In this document: one piece after another, positions 1 to 7,514 of the stretch
How positions within the stretch are numbered: position 1 is the stretch's first letter
Layout: every line of letters begins with the position of its first letter
Assembly: GCF_000378125.1 (NCBI RefSeq)
Contig: NZ_KB899241.1
Span: forward strand, 595,652 to 659,651
Direction: 5' to 3'
From: Rudaea cellulosilytica DSM 22992
Lineage (GTDB): Bacteria > Pseudomonadota > Gammaproteobacteria > Xanthomonadales > Rhodanobacteraceae
DNA: 64,000 nt
The notes under the pieces: generated by a model
What the model saw: the letters and a program-made list of their open reading frames with translations, nothing else
Told to the model about the DNA's origin: nothing
The model's database searches: none
Program-made: the position numbers and the translations under genes

Positions 1-294
1 GAGAGCGACAGCATAGTCGGCCTTGGCTTGTTCCTTGTACTGGTTCAGCGCCGCCTTGCTGACCCCGCGATTCGCATCCGCGTTCGCGTCCGCGCGCTTT
101 GTACTCGCTTCGCTCCGTGCTTTTGCCAAATCGCGATTGGCGGCATCGATCGCCGGCTGTGCAGCTTGGGCGGCCTTCGCCGCATCCTCCGCGTGATCGC
201 GAGCTACATTGTCCACATCACTCTGGGTGGACTTGCCGCAACCCGCAAGAGCGATGACCATTCCTGCGACCAATATTCTGGATGTCATATTCAT
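1..294 (-). CDS. Putative lipoprotein, C-terminus outside the window
   Basis: The reading frame runs leftward off the window edge, so only the first 98 residues are visible. It begins with a short hydrophobic signal ending in a lipobox-like ALAGC, followed by a hydrophilic, Ala/Asp/Lys-rich helical stretch with coiled-coil character. A strong GAGGAG lies 6 bases before the ATG at 294; a second in-frame ATG is two codons later. The sequence suggests an envelope-anchored helical lipoprotein. No family is recognised. It could belong to the stress-type cluster that follows. Confidence 0.7.
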   Translation of the reverse strand, partial: MNMTSRILVAGMVIALAGCGKSTQSDVDNVARDHAEDAAKAAQAAQPAIDAANRDLAKARSEASTKRADANADANRGVSKAALNQYKEQAKADYAVAL

Positions 295-357
295 AGAAAA
301 CTCCTCTCAAGGATGAAAACCCCAATCGTCTGGAAGCCGGCGCAAAATCGTTGCGGC

Positions 358-948
358 CTACAATTTGGCGCGAGACGCCCTCAATTTTTCACTCGGCGGC
401 TCGCCCTTTTTGCCAAGTTGTTGCAGCATCGTACTCAGATCTTCGGCGTGCTCTTCTTCGGATGCCAGGATGGTCTCTAGCATGCGTCGTGTAGTCGGAT
501 CATCGTTGCCGAGATACTGGATGATCTCGCGGTAGGTATCGATCGCGATGCGCTCGGCGACGAGGTCTTCTTCGATCATCTGCACGAGATCGCTGCCCTC
601 GCTATATTCGGAATGTGCGCGCGAGCTCAGTCCGTCCGGTGAAAGATCAGGAGCGCCTCCGAGCTGCACGATGCGTGTAGCGATCTGATCGGCATGCCCT
701 TGTTCCTCGTTCGCATGCTCGAGGAACTCCGCTGCGATGCTTTTGGCGTGGATGCCCGAGGCCATGTAGTAATGGCGTTTGTAGCGCAGCACACAAACGA
801 TCTCGGTTGCGAGAGTCTCGTTGAGCACCTTCAGCACGGTCGCCCGGTCCGCAGAATACCCTTCGGTGACTGCGCCCGCTTCCATGTGCATGCGGGCGCG
901 TTTGCGGATCGTCTCGACATCGGTGAAAGACGCGTTCTTGGCAGACAT
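358..948 (-). CDS. Ferritin-like / bacterioferritin-type protein
   Basis: A 196-residue four-helix di-iron protein of the bacterioferritin superfamily, expected to bind and oxidise ferrous iron in the cytoplasm. The metal ligands are all visible: Glu49 in ATEIV, the ExxH pair Glu82/His85 in the NEEQGHAD segment, a Glu in the EDLVAER helix, and a second ExxH pair in SEEEHAED. About 30 hydrophilic residues precede the first helix, and a Lys-rich tail follows the last. The start at 948 is chosen because GAAGGAGA lies just upstream; a longer frame to 1044 lacks support. It could be a Dps-like or bacterioferritin-like mini-ferritin; haem binding cannot be judged. It sits among stress-type genes. 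Confidence 0.88.
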   Translation of the reverse strand: MSAKNASFTDVETIRKRARMHMEAGAVTEGYSADRATVLKVLNETLATEIVCVLRYKRHYYMASGIHAKSIAAEFLEHANEEQGHADQIATRIVQLGGAPDLSPDGLSSRAHSEYSEGSDLVQMIEEDLVAERIAIDTYREIIQYLGNDDPTTRRMLETILASEEEHAEDLSTMLQQLGKKGEPPSEKLRASRAKL

Positions 949-1085
949 CAATGGGTTCTCCTTCAACGTGAGATGGAAATACCGCACCCGGAAGGGTGTA
1001 AGAATTCGGCGACAGTGATTTTTGAAATGGCCAACGCGAGCCAATTGATCGCCTTGATCGTCACGTCGCTAAATCGGAAGGCATC

Positions 1086-1520
1086 CTAGGACGATTTTTC
1101 AACATATTTCTTCAGACCGCCCAGCATCGCTGTCCAATTTTTCTCCGATTCTTCGCGTGCCTTCTCATCGGGATTGTTGTCTTGAGAAAGAGATACCTCG
1201 GTTTCGTTGCCGCTGCCTGAAAGATCGATCTTGATGGTGTGATAGTTCTCTGGTCTTTCCGCTTTCCCGGACAATGGACTGAAATGGGTGTACTGAAGCG
1301 TCTGCTCGGGTTCGATTTCGAGGATGACACCTTTGTCCTCGTATTTTTTGCCGTTCATTTCACCCGTCCACGTGATCCGGCTTCCCCTACTCCAGTCCGA
1401 TTCGACGATGGCGCCAAACATGTATTGTTTGATCGCATCGGCTTTGACAAGCGCCTCCCAAACCTTATCTCTTGGCGCTTCAATCGATGTCGTAGATTTG
1501 GCTATCAAGTTGTTGCTCAT
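1086..1520 (-). CDS. SRPBCC / AHSA1-like domain protein
   Basis: A 144-residue single-domain protein of the START/SRPBCC fold. It opens with the typical strand-helix pattern (STTSIEAPRDKVWEAL), has the central ITWTGE strand, and ends with a long amphipathic helix containing NWTAMLGGLKKYVE. Members of the activator-of-Hsp90-ATPase-like group bind hydrophobic ligands in a helix-grip cavity, but the ligand here is unknown. A clean GGAGAAGG precedes the ATG at 1520. No signal peptide is present, so it should be cytoplasmic. Confidence 0.85.
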   Translation of the reverse strand: MSNNLIAKSTTSIEAPRDKVWEALVKADAIKQYMFGAIVESDWSRGSRITWTGEMNGKKYEDKGVILEIEPEQTLQYTHFSPLSGKAERPENYHTIKIDLSGSGNETEVSLSQDNNPDEKAREESEKNWTAMLGGLKKYVEKSS

Positions 1521-1640
1521 GACCTTCTCCTATCGAGGACGGGGCATGGTCGCCTTGTGCCGACGAGTCATTAGCCGTTTGCATCATTGGACTCGGTTCC
1601 ACGGCTTCGCTTCTGAAATTTACGCCAGCCTGTCGTGAAT

Positions 1641-1832
1641 CTAGCCGTGCTCAGCCATATCAGCAGATCGCCACGAGCGCACCCGATCGACCGCGTAGCC
1701 GGAGTAGCGGGATCGAAAAATATGTTCGGTATAGGTGCCGTTCAACGCGACTTCGCGGCCCTCCAGCAGGAATTCGACCGGCTCGCCTTCCTGCGGCAGA
1801 CCGACAGCATCTTTCACAGATTGCGTGTCCAT
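1641..1832 (-). CDS. Small hypothetical protein (63 aa)
   Basis: A short acidic-to-neutral protein with no recognised family. The ATG at 1832 is chosen because GGGAGA lies 8 bases upstream; the open frame continues to 1913 but lacks a better start. It contains a beta-like pattern (VEFLLEGREVALNGTYTEHIF) that resembles a small barrel. The promoter region, about 75 bases upstream, carries the split motif also found before the catalase-like gene, which suggests shared regulation. The existence of the gene rests on its start site and codon pattern only. Confidence 0.5.
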   Translation of the reverse strand: MDTQSVKDAVGLPQEGEPVEFLLEGREVALNGTYTEHIFRSRYSGYAVDRVRSWRSADMAEHG

Positions 1833-1906
1833 GTTTTCTCCCGCAACGCTGAGCGCGTGAGCAAGATGGGATGGAAAGTTCGGCGCCTCAACCCGGCGTC
1901 TCACAT

Positions 1907-1939
1907 ACAGCATGCACGCATGGGCTTGCGCGTCTCTGT
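1907..1939 (-). promoter_or_regulatory. Split motif, copy 1 (shared with 3806-3838)
   Basis: On the minus strand this reads ACAGAGACG, nine variable bases, then ATGCGTGCATGCTGT. The same two blocks with exactly the same 9-base gap occur at 3806-3838. Both copies sit just upstream of minus-strand genes. This looks like a promoter or operator shared by the two, though I cannot assign a sigma factor or regulator. Confidence 0.5.
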
Positions 1940-2129
1940 CTGCTATCGCACAAAGGACGTGCGATCGAGTATCGACAGAGCGAATGCGTGCGAATGGGAT
2001 GCCGTTCGGCGCGGACCGGTGAAATCACGCTGAGAACCGTCTCGGCTGTGTGCGACGCCGTACATACACGCTGGGACTTTCTCTTTACATTCCAACTCCC
2101 GCGGAGACTCAAGTTGCTGAGAACCGAAT

Positions 2130-2453
2130 ATGAAAACGAATCTTCTGCTTCTTTCTGTCATTTTCGTGGGCCTGCTCATGGTTGCCACGGGCGGCCGGGC
2201 GCAAGACAAGGTGACGCACTTTACGGCAAGTGACGGCACCAAGGTTTTGTTGACCACAGGTCAACCGGCACCCGATCACTACGGGCCGGCTCTGAACTTC
2301 GGTCAGCTGGATGCCAACCATGACGGCTATATCAGCCGCGACGAAGCCGAAGCATATCTGCCATTGTTCAACGATTTCGATTTCCCGGCGCAGCACGCCA
2401 ATCGAATTTCTAAGCAGCAGTACGAATTTTGGCAGCGCGTGCAGAATCATTAG
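2130..2453 (+). CDS. Secreted EF-hand protein
   Basis: A 107-residue protein with an N-terminal signal peptide (hydrophobic segment about residues 4-20, likely cut near GGRAQ). Residues 61-72 form a canonical 12-residue EF-hand loop, DANHDGYISRDE, with Asp61, Asn63, Asp65, Tyr67, Ser69 and Glu72 at the calcium positions. A second, degenerate EF-hand-like segment follows near FDFPAQHANRIS. It probably binds calcium in the periplasm or outside. The ribosome-binding site is weak. The gene stands alone on the plus strand between minus-strand genes; the partner is unknown. Confidence 0.75.
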   Translation: MKTNLLLLSVIFVGLLMVATGGRAQDKVTHFTASDGTKVLLTTGQPAPDHYGPALNFGQLDANHDGYISRDEAEAYLPLFNDFDFPAQHANRISKQQYEFWQRVQNH

Positions 2454-2639
2454 TTTTGAATTCACGCCACACGCGAGGCTCTTCCGCGCTGCGGCGCGAA
2501 TTAGCGTGGATGATTCTATGCCCTAGGCGGCTGAGGTAGCAGCGGCTGCGGGACAGCTAAGGCATCGCCAATTGTCGCTTGAGAAAATGGCATGACGCGA
2601 AAACGCCAACGGCGATGCCGATCACTCCATGACCGGTCT

Positions 2640-3752
2640 TCATGCCGGCAGGTCGTTGAGGTCGCGCGGCTCCTCGATCCGATGGCTGTTATGCATGGCG
2701 CGAAAATTCGCCGACATCTCGTAGGCCACTTTGCGGATGCGCATGACCGAGCCGATCGGTCGATGTGCGGCGATCCCGTGCCATGGGCTGAATGACATGC
2801 CGTCGTCGATCGCGCGAGCGCGCGTCTCGCTCCATGCAAGTTGCGGCTTCGCCGTGATGCGAGCAACCGCAATGTAGGGACTTTGCTCTTCGGGCCATAC
2901 AACCGAAGCATCTTCGACGGGCATCGTGTGAAGATCCGTACAAAGTTGAATGCGAAGCTCCCACTCGCCCGCGGTTGCGGTGAAGAAATTGACCACCGCC
3001 TCACGCAAGCCATTCGGCCTGCCATTGACATCGAGCGACGCGTTGGCGAGCTGCATCAATTCGGCCGATATCGGAGCGATCGATACTTTTGCCATGTACG
3101 GGCCGAACAGGATCGGCACCTGGCTGAAGAATGTTTCACCGAGGATATGCGTTTCAGGATGGCCGCCAAGCGCCTTCAAGGTTTCACTCTTGCCTCCCAA
3201 GGTTTCGATCGCCCGCTCGGTGCCGCGAAATATCGCAGACAACGCTTTCTTCAATCCGGGCGCCTTGTCCGTGGTGAACGCTAGCAATTTCAACACCGTT
3301 AGGAATTTTTTCGCACCCGGGGCCGAGAATGCCGGGCCATTGACCAGCACGAAGTCTTGGGTGACGGCGTTCTCGCTGCCTTGCAGGCGCTCGCCTTCGA
3401 CGCCAATGACCTTGATCGCCAGACCGCGCGGGGTCGAGACGCTGTCGTCGAGAATATCGCCGGGTACCGTGGACAATCGCATGACAACGGGCCAGCTGCC
3501 CGGCTTGGCGAACATGCCCTGCGCCAGCACAGGCGGTAGATCATCCACTACGCGAAGTTCAGCGCGCAGCAAACCGTGGCTCTTTGCATGAACGCTGCGC
3601 GTAGCATGACCCGAATCCTTGAAGGTAGTTTCGGAAATGCTGCGCAGCGTTTTCACCAGCTCGTCGCGTGTCTCCGCTTCGTCTTCGTCCGCGACCTCAA
3701 ACGAGGGATCGTAGCTTACCGGCAAAACAGGCAAGCGCGTGATTACGTTCAT
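2640..3752 (-). CDS. Catalase-family haem protein
   Basis: A 370-residue protein of the catalase superfamily (small, single-domain, SrpA-like form without the clade-specific C-terminal domain). The distal-haem histidine is His55 in RSVHAKSHG, and the proximal region is the HRPIGSVMRIRKVAYEMS segment, where the Tyr of the RxxxY pattern would ligate haem iron. The probable activity is peroxide or organic-peroxide breakdown. No signal peptide is seen. It is likely stress-induced together with the neighbouring ferritin-like gene. The shared split motif lies 54 bases upstream of its start. Confidence 0.85.
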   Translation of the reverse strand: MNVITRLPVLPVSYDPSFEVADEDEAETRDELVKTLRSISETTFKDSGHATRSVHAKSHGLLRAELRVVDDLPPVLAQGMFAKPGSWPVVMRLSTVPGDILDDSVSTPRGLAIKVIGVEGERLQGSENAVTQDFVLVNGPAFSAPGAKKFLTVLKLLAFTTDKAPGLKKALSAIFRGTERAIETLGGKSETLKALGGHPETHILGETFFSQVPILFGPYMAKVSIAPISAELMQLANASLDVNGRPNGLREAVVNFFTATAGEWELRIQLCTDLHTMPVEDASVVWPEEQSPYIAVARITAKPQLAWSETRARAIDDGMSFSPWHGIAAHRPIGSVMRIRKVAYEMSANFRAMHNSHRIEEPRDLNDLPA

Positions 3753-3805
3753 GGGTTGCCCTTCGTGATGCGCGATCAGCGGGATGCATGATCCGATGCG
3801 TTGTC

Positions 3806-3838
3806 ACAGCATGCACGCATAAGCGCGAACGTCTCTGT
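3806..3838 (-). promoter_or_regulatory. Split motif, copy 2
   Basis: Minus-strand ACAGAGACG, nine bases, ATGCGTGCATGCTGT, identical in both blocks and spacing to 1907-1939. It lies 54 bases before the ATG of the catalase-like gene. The central GCATGC is itself palindromic, as expected of a dimeric regulator site, but a promoter function is equally possible. Confidence 0.5.
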
Positions 3839-4217
3839 TCGACAGCACACGCAACGCAGATCGGTCGTTGTGCTTGATGCGAATGCCGATATCAGCTGCG
3901 CCAATCCGCAAAAAAACGCCGTAGGGCTGGCGCATCGTTAAGGAGCCGGCGCACAGAAGCATCGATTCGCCTACCTCCCGGGCCGCACAATGGCATTGTG
4001 CAGACTCCGTGGCGACATCACGCACGCGACGTCGCGGCGTCCTCCTTTCGACGTCGTTCTGGCTAGTGCGCGATGGCGCACATACAAAGGCGCCAGGGAG
4101 GCGGAAGATGCCCGACAACATCCTGACTCGCAGGGACGGCGACGCCGAATACCCGATCGACAAGCCGCAGCAATGTGACCGATCTTTCGGAGCCACGCGA
4201 AAGGCAAATCAGGAAGT

Positions 4218-4241
4218 GTGAGTGCTTGCTACGGCACTCAC
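4218..4241. repeat. Perfect 8-bp hairpin
   Basis: Arms GTGAGTGC and GCACTCAC around an 8-base loop. No U-tract follows on either strand, so it is not a classical terminator. It overlaps the end of the 37-codon frame that starts at 4108. Confidence 0.4.
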
Positions 4242-4413
4242 CCGCCGGCGCTCCCCGCAATCATCTTAGGAGATGACTCACGCTGAAACATATTGTGGCA
4301 TGGGTGCAGGTTGTTCCGGTTGGCGCATTAGTACTTATTATCTGTTCACACATATTTTCTTACCGAATTGCGTGTAGAGCAGATAGCCAGCACGTAAATC
4401 GAAGGAGAAATTC

Positions 4414-4776
4414 ATGATCAATTACCGCAACCTCGCCTTAGCAATTATGTTCGCGACCGGGTTTGTGACCGCCGCGCCGGCTTTGGCCGATCAGGAAACC
4501 GCCGTGGTCATCGAGAAAACGACCAAACATCACTATGTCTACTACGGCGATCGCCAAATCTATTTCGCACCGGAAACCAAGACCTACTATTGGCAAACCA
4601 ACGGCACATGGCAATCGGGCGAAACGTTACCCAGCGAGGATCGGACATACGAAAAAACGGGCGGCGTGGAAATGGATCTCGACACGGACCACCCGTACGA
4701 GCGCCATGAGTGGGTCATCAAGCACTACAAGACGATGCACGATGACGACGCCAAGCGCGATCGCGACGATCACTAA
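4414..4776 (+). CDS. Secreted hypothetical protein
   Basis: A 120-residue protein with a clear signal peptide (hydrophobic residues 6-22, cleavage after ALA near residue 25). The mature part is rich in aromatic residues (HHYVYYGDRQIYF, TKTYYWQTNGTW) and ends in a very charged His/Asp/Lys tail (HDDDAKRDRDDH) that could bind metal. GAAGGAGA sits just before the ATG. Similar short periplasmic proteins occur in proteobacteria without assigned function. The region upstream is AT-rich and may hold a regulated promoter. Confidence 0.75.
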   Translation: MINYRNLALAIMFATGFVTAAPALADQETAVVIEKTTKHHYVYYGDRQIYFAPETKTYYWQTNGTWQSGETLPSEDRTYEKTGGVEMDLDTDHPYERHEWVIKHYKTMHDDDAKRDRDDH

Positions 4777-4818
4777 GCAACCTGCATATGCAGTTTGCTG
4801 CTTCCAAAAGGTGTGGCC

Positions 4819-5205
4819 ATGTCGCGTTACGTATTGAAAATTTTGGTCGTCGCGCTAACAGCGAGTGCAGTGGGCTTCATCGGTATCCCCGGCGCGTTGA
4901 TCTTGGCTGCGAAGATCCTGCTCTTCTCAATCATCGTATCGCTTGTGGTGTCGTTGGTTTACAGCCGACGACGCAATTATTCGCGCCTACTCGCCGGTCA
5001 ACGCGGGGGAGTAAATATGAAAAATTCACTGACGCCGATCTTTGGGCTGGTCAAGCCCGACCCATTGCTATTCATCCCGCTCAGATCAATCAATGTGCCG
5101 ATCGAGGCTCGATGGAATTTTCCGCCGCAGCATCAAAAACTCTCTGCGCCACAAGCGCGTGGGGTGTCCGATGGTTTCGAACATACAAATCAGCTGTCAT
5201 CCTAA
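4819..5205 (+). CDS. DUF1328-like small membrane protein with extra C-terminal tail
   Basis: The first ~50 residues form two hydrophobic helices split by FIGIPGALILAAK, the pattern of DUF1328 (YtjA) proteins, which are normally only about 50-60 residues. Here the frame continues for some 75 more residues of non-membrane sequence without resemblance to anything. An in-frame ATG at 5017 follows GGGGGAG, so the tail may be a separate short product or a run-on past a lost stop. The start at 4819 is the best match to the family start. The tail overlaps an opposite-strand frame. Confidence 0.55.
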   Translation: MSRYVLKILVVALTASAVGFIGIPGALILAAKILLFSIIVSLVVSLVYSRRRNYSRLLAGQRGGVNMKNSLTPIFGLVKPDPLLFIPLRSINVPIEARWNFPPQHQKLSAPQARGVSDGFEHTNQLSS

Positions 5206-5509
5206 CGTTCTCATGAAGCGCTTTCGCGATCATCTGCATGACGAGCTCGTTGGCGGCGTTGGCGCCTCTATTCCAATTCGGCCAGAAGAAAAACTCATAG
5301 ATGACAATCTCCAAGATGAGATCTCGGAGGATGTCGAGCATACGCCGACCGATAAATCCGGCGACGAGACTCAGCGAAATCAAGAAAGTTCCACCGAAGA
5401 CGGCATCGAGGGTCAACCGCGTGAGCGCCATGACGGTAGTGAAGACAACGACGCGTCGTGATAATCGGACGTTCGCGATTGCGATACTCTCGTCGTTTGT
5501 ATGCCTCAT
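5090..5509 (-). CDS. Possible membrane protein, uncertain
   Basis: A 139-codon frame on the minus strand with two hydrophobic segments (VVVFTTVMALTRL and FGGTFLISLSLVAGF), a likely third near LILEIVIYEFFFW, then a hydrophilic tail. Codon third positions are fairly GC-rich, as in genes here, and the family-like GFIGRRMLDI loop recalls two-helix envelope proteins. No good ribosome-binding site precedes the ATG at 5509, and the 3' third overlaps the opposite gene. It may be real with a later start (for example MALTR). If it is not a gene, 5206-5604 holds nothing else I can identify. Confidence 0.35.
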   Translation of the reverse strand: MRHTNDESIAIANVRLSRRVVVFTTVMALTRLTLDAVFGGTFLISLSLVAGFIGRRMLDILRDLILEIVIYEFFFWPNWNRGANAANELVMQMIAKALHENVRMTADLYVRNHRTPHALVAQRVFDAAAENSIEPRSAH

Positions 5510-5604
5510 TTGATAAGCCGCGCTGAAACCGTCAGCTCTTGAGGTCGAAATCCTAAAGACTATCCGCGGCGACGAAGAAGGTCTCGATGTCTGAAAGGAC
5601 GAGA

Positions 5605-7455
5605 CTATTCCACGGTCACCGACTTAGCCAGATTACGCGGCTGATCGACGTCGGTGCCACGCAGCACGGCGACGTGGTAGGCGAGCAGTTGCAACGGCAC
5701 GGTGAGCACGGCCGGGGCGATGAAGTTGCCGCCCGAGTCGAGTTTCACCAGCGCACCATGCGCTTCGTGCACGCCGAGTTGGTGCGCGTCGATGTCGGCG
5801 TTCGCATCGGCGAAGACGAACAGCTCGCCGCCACGCGCGCGCACCTCGGCGAGATTCGACTTGAGCTTTTCCAGCAGGTGATCGTTCGGCGCGACCGCGA
5901 CGACCGGCATTTCGGCATCGACCAGCGCAAGCGGACCGTGCTTGAGTTCGCCGGCGGGGTAGCCCTCGGCATGGATGTAGGAAATTTCCTTGAGCTTGAG
6001 CGCGCCTTCGAGCGCGACTGGCCAGTACGTGCCGCGGCCGAGGAATATGGCACTTTGTTTCGGCACGAAACGCTCGGCGAGTTTGCGCACCTCCGGCTCG
6101 GTCTTGAGCGCGGCGTCGACGACGCGCGGCAGGCTGGTCAGTTCGGCAACGAGTTCGCGCAGGCGCTCGGCGGGAAGGCCATTGATGCGCGCGAGTTCGA
6201 GCATGAGCAGGGCGAGCGCGGCGAGCTGGGTCGTATTTGCCTTGGTCGAGGCGACGCCGATCTCCGGGCCGGCGCGCGTCATCAGCACGAGGTCGGACTC
6301 GCGCACAAGGCTGGACTCGGGCACGTTGCAGATCGCGAACGTGCCGAGGTAGCCGAGCTTCTTCGCCTGGCTCAACGCGGCCAGCGTGTCGGCGGTTTCA
6401 CCCGACTGCGAGATCGTGACGAAGAGTGAGTCCTTCGGCACGACGACGTCGCGGTAGCGATACTCGCTCGCGATCTCGACGCTGCACGGGATGCCGGCGA
6501 GCGCCTCGCACCAGTAGCGCGCGACGAGGCCGCCGTGATAGCTCGTGCCACAGGCGACGATCTGCACGTGGCGCACGCGTTGCAGCAATGCGTCCGCGTC
6601 GACGCCGAAGATATTCGGCAGAACGCGGTCGTTGGCGATGCGTCCTTCGAGCGTATCGGCGATGGCCTGCGGCTGTTCGTGGATTTCCTTGAGCATGTAG
6701 TGCGCGTACTCGCCGCGCTCGACCGCATCGGCGGACAGCGAGGATTCGTGCCGCTTGCGCTCGACGACGCGCCCCCGCGCGTCGAACACGGTAACCGAAT
6801 CGCGGCGCACGTCGGCGACGTCGCCCTCTTCGAGGAAGATGAAACTGCGCGTTACCGGCAACAGTGCCTGGACGTCGGAGGCGACGAAGTTCTCGCCGTT
6901 ACCAAAGCCGATCACCAAGGGACTGGCGATGCGCGCGACGACGATGCGATCCGGCTGCTGCGCATCGAACACGACGATCGCATATGCACCGGTGAGTTGC
7001 TTGACCGCGAGCTTCACCGCGTCGGTGAGGTCGTGGCCCTGCTTGACGAAATCGTGGATCAGATGGGTGACGACTTCGGTGTCGGTCTCGGAATGGAAGA
7101 CATAGCCCTTGCCGCGCAGCGATTCGCGGATCTCGAGATAGTTCTCGATGATGCCGTTGTGGATCAGGGCGATGCGGTTTTCAGAAACATGCGGATGCGC
7201 ATTCGCTTCGGTGACGCCGCCGTGCGTGGCCCAGCGCGAATGGGCGACGCCGAGCACGCCTTCACCAGGATTCGCCTTGATCTTCTCGGCCAGCCGCGCG
7301 ACCTTGCCGACGGTGCGCCATAGGGCGAGATCGCCGCCCGGCTGTGCCAGCGCAAGACCGGTGGAGTCGTAGCCGCGATATTCCAGGCGCCGCAGGCCCT
7401 CGACCAGGATGGCCGTGACATCGCGCTGCGCGATCGCACCGACAATTCCACACAT
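5605..7455 (-). CDS. glmS: Glutamine--fructose-6-phosphate aminotransferase
   Basis: A 616-residue enzyme that makes glucosamine-6-phosphate from fructose-6-phosphate and glutamine, the first step of UDP-GlcNAc synthesis. The N-terminal glutaminase starts with the required Cys2 (MCGIVG) and includes the HSRWATHG and GIIENY motifs. Two SIS sugar-isomerase domains follow, with ACGTSYHGG and ISQSGETADT in the first and LGRGTYWPVALEGALKLKE in the second. The C-terminus LAKSVTVE matches the E. coli enzyme. GAGGAAG precedes the ATG. It lies 59 bases downstream of glmU and is probably cotranscribed. A short inverted repeat (GTCTCG/CGAGAC, 5581-5605) at the stop codon may help termination. Confidence 0.98.
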   Translation of the reverse strand: MCGIVGAIAQRDVTAILVEGLRRLEYRGYDSTGLALAQPGGDLALWRTVGKVARLAEKIKANPGEGVLGVAHSRWATHGGVTEANAHPHVSENRIALIHNGIIENYLEIRESLRGKGYVFHSETDTEVVTHLIHDFVKQGHDLTDAVKLAVKQLTGAYAIVVFDAQQPDRIVVARIASPLVIGFGNGENFVASDVQALLPVTRSFIFLEEGDVADVRRDSVTVFDARGRVVERKRHESSLSADAVERGEYAHYMLKEIHEQPQAIADTLEGRIANDRVLPNIFGVDADALLQRVRHVQIVACGTSYHGGLVARYWCEALAGIPCSVEIASEYRYRDVVVPKDSLFVTISQSGETADTLAALSQAKKLGYLGTFAICNVPESSLVRESDLVLMTRAGPEIGVASTKANTTQLAALALLMLELARINGLPAERLRELVAELTSLPRVVDAALKTEPEVRKLAERFVPKQSAIFLGRGTYWPVALEGALKLKEISYIHAEGYPAGELKHGPLALVDAEMPVVAVAPNDHLLEKLKSNLAEVRARGGELFVFADANADIDAHQLGVHEAHGALVKLDSGGNFIAPAVLTVPLQLLAYHVAVLRGTDVDQPRNLAKSVTVE

Positions 7456-7514
7456 GAAATCTTCCTCGAATCGGATCAGCCGCGCATTTTACATTCACGG
7501 CGCGGCGCGGGCCG

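Larger units (their letters stand above)
3753..4413. other. Intergenic stretch without a convincing gene
   Basis: Contains the second copy of the split motif at its left end, then scattered short open frames without family resemblance. One 37-codon frame starting at 4108 follows a good GGGAGGCGGA and ends at the hairpin at 4218-4241 (arms GTGAGTGC and GCACTCAC). It might be a small gene or small RNA but cannot be supported from sequence alone. The right end, AT-richer, should hold the promoter of the gene at 4414. Confidence 0.5.

Noticed and set aside
5042-5461. Acidic plus-strand frame (ends with SEDNDAS)
   Set aside because: It mirrors the hydrophobic minus-strand frame, lacks a start site, and overlaps the DUF1328-like gene.
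7456-7514. A glmS ribozyme in the glmU-glmS gap
   Set aside because: The gap is only 59 bases and shows no ribozyme core; this element is typical of Firmicutes.
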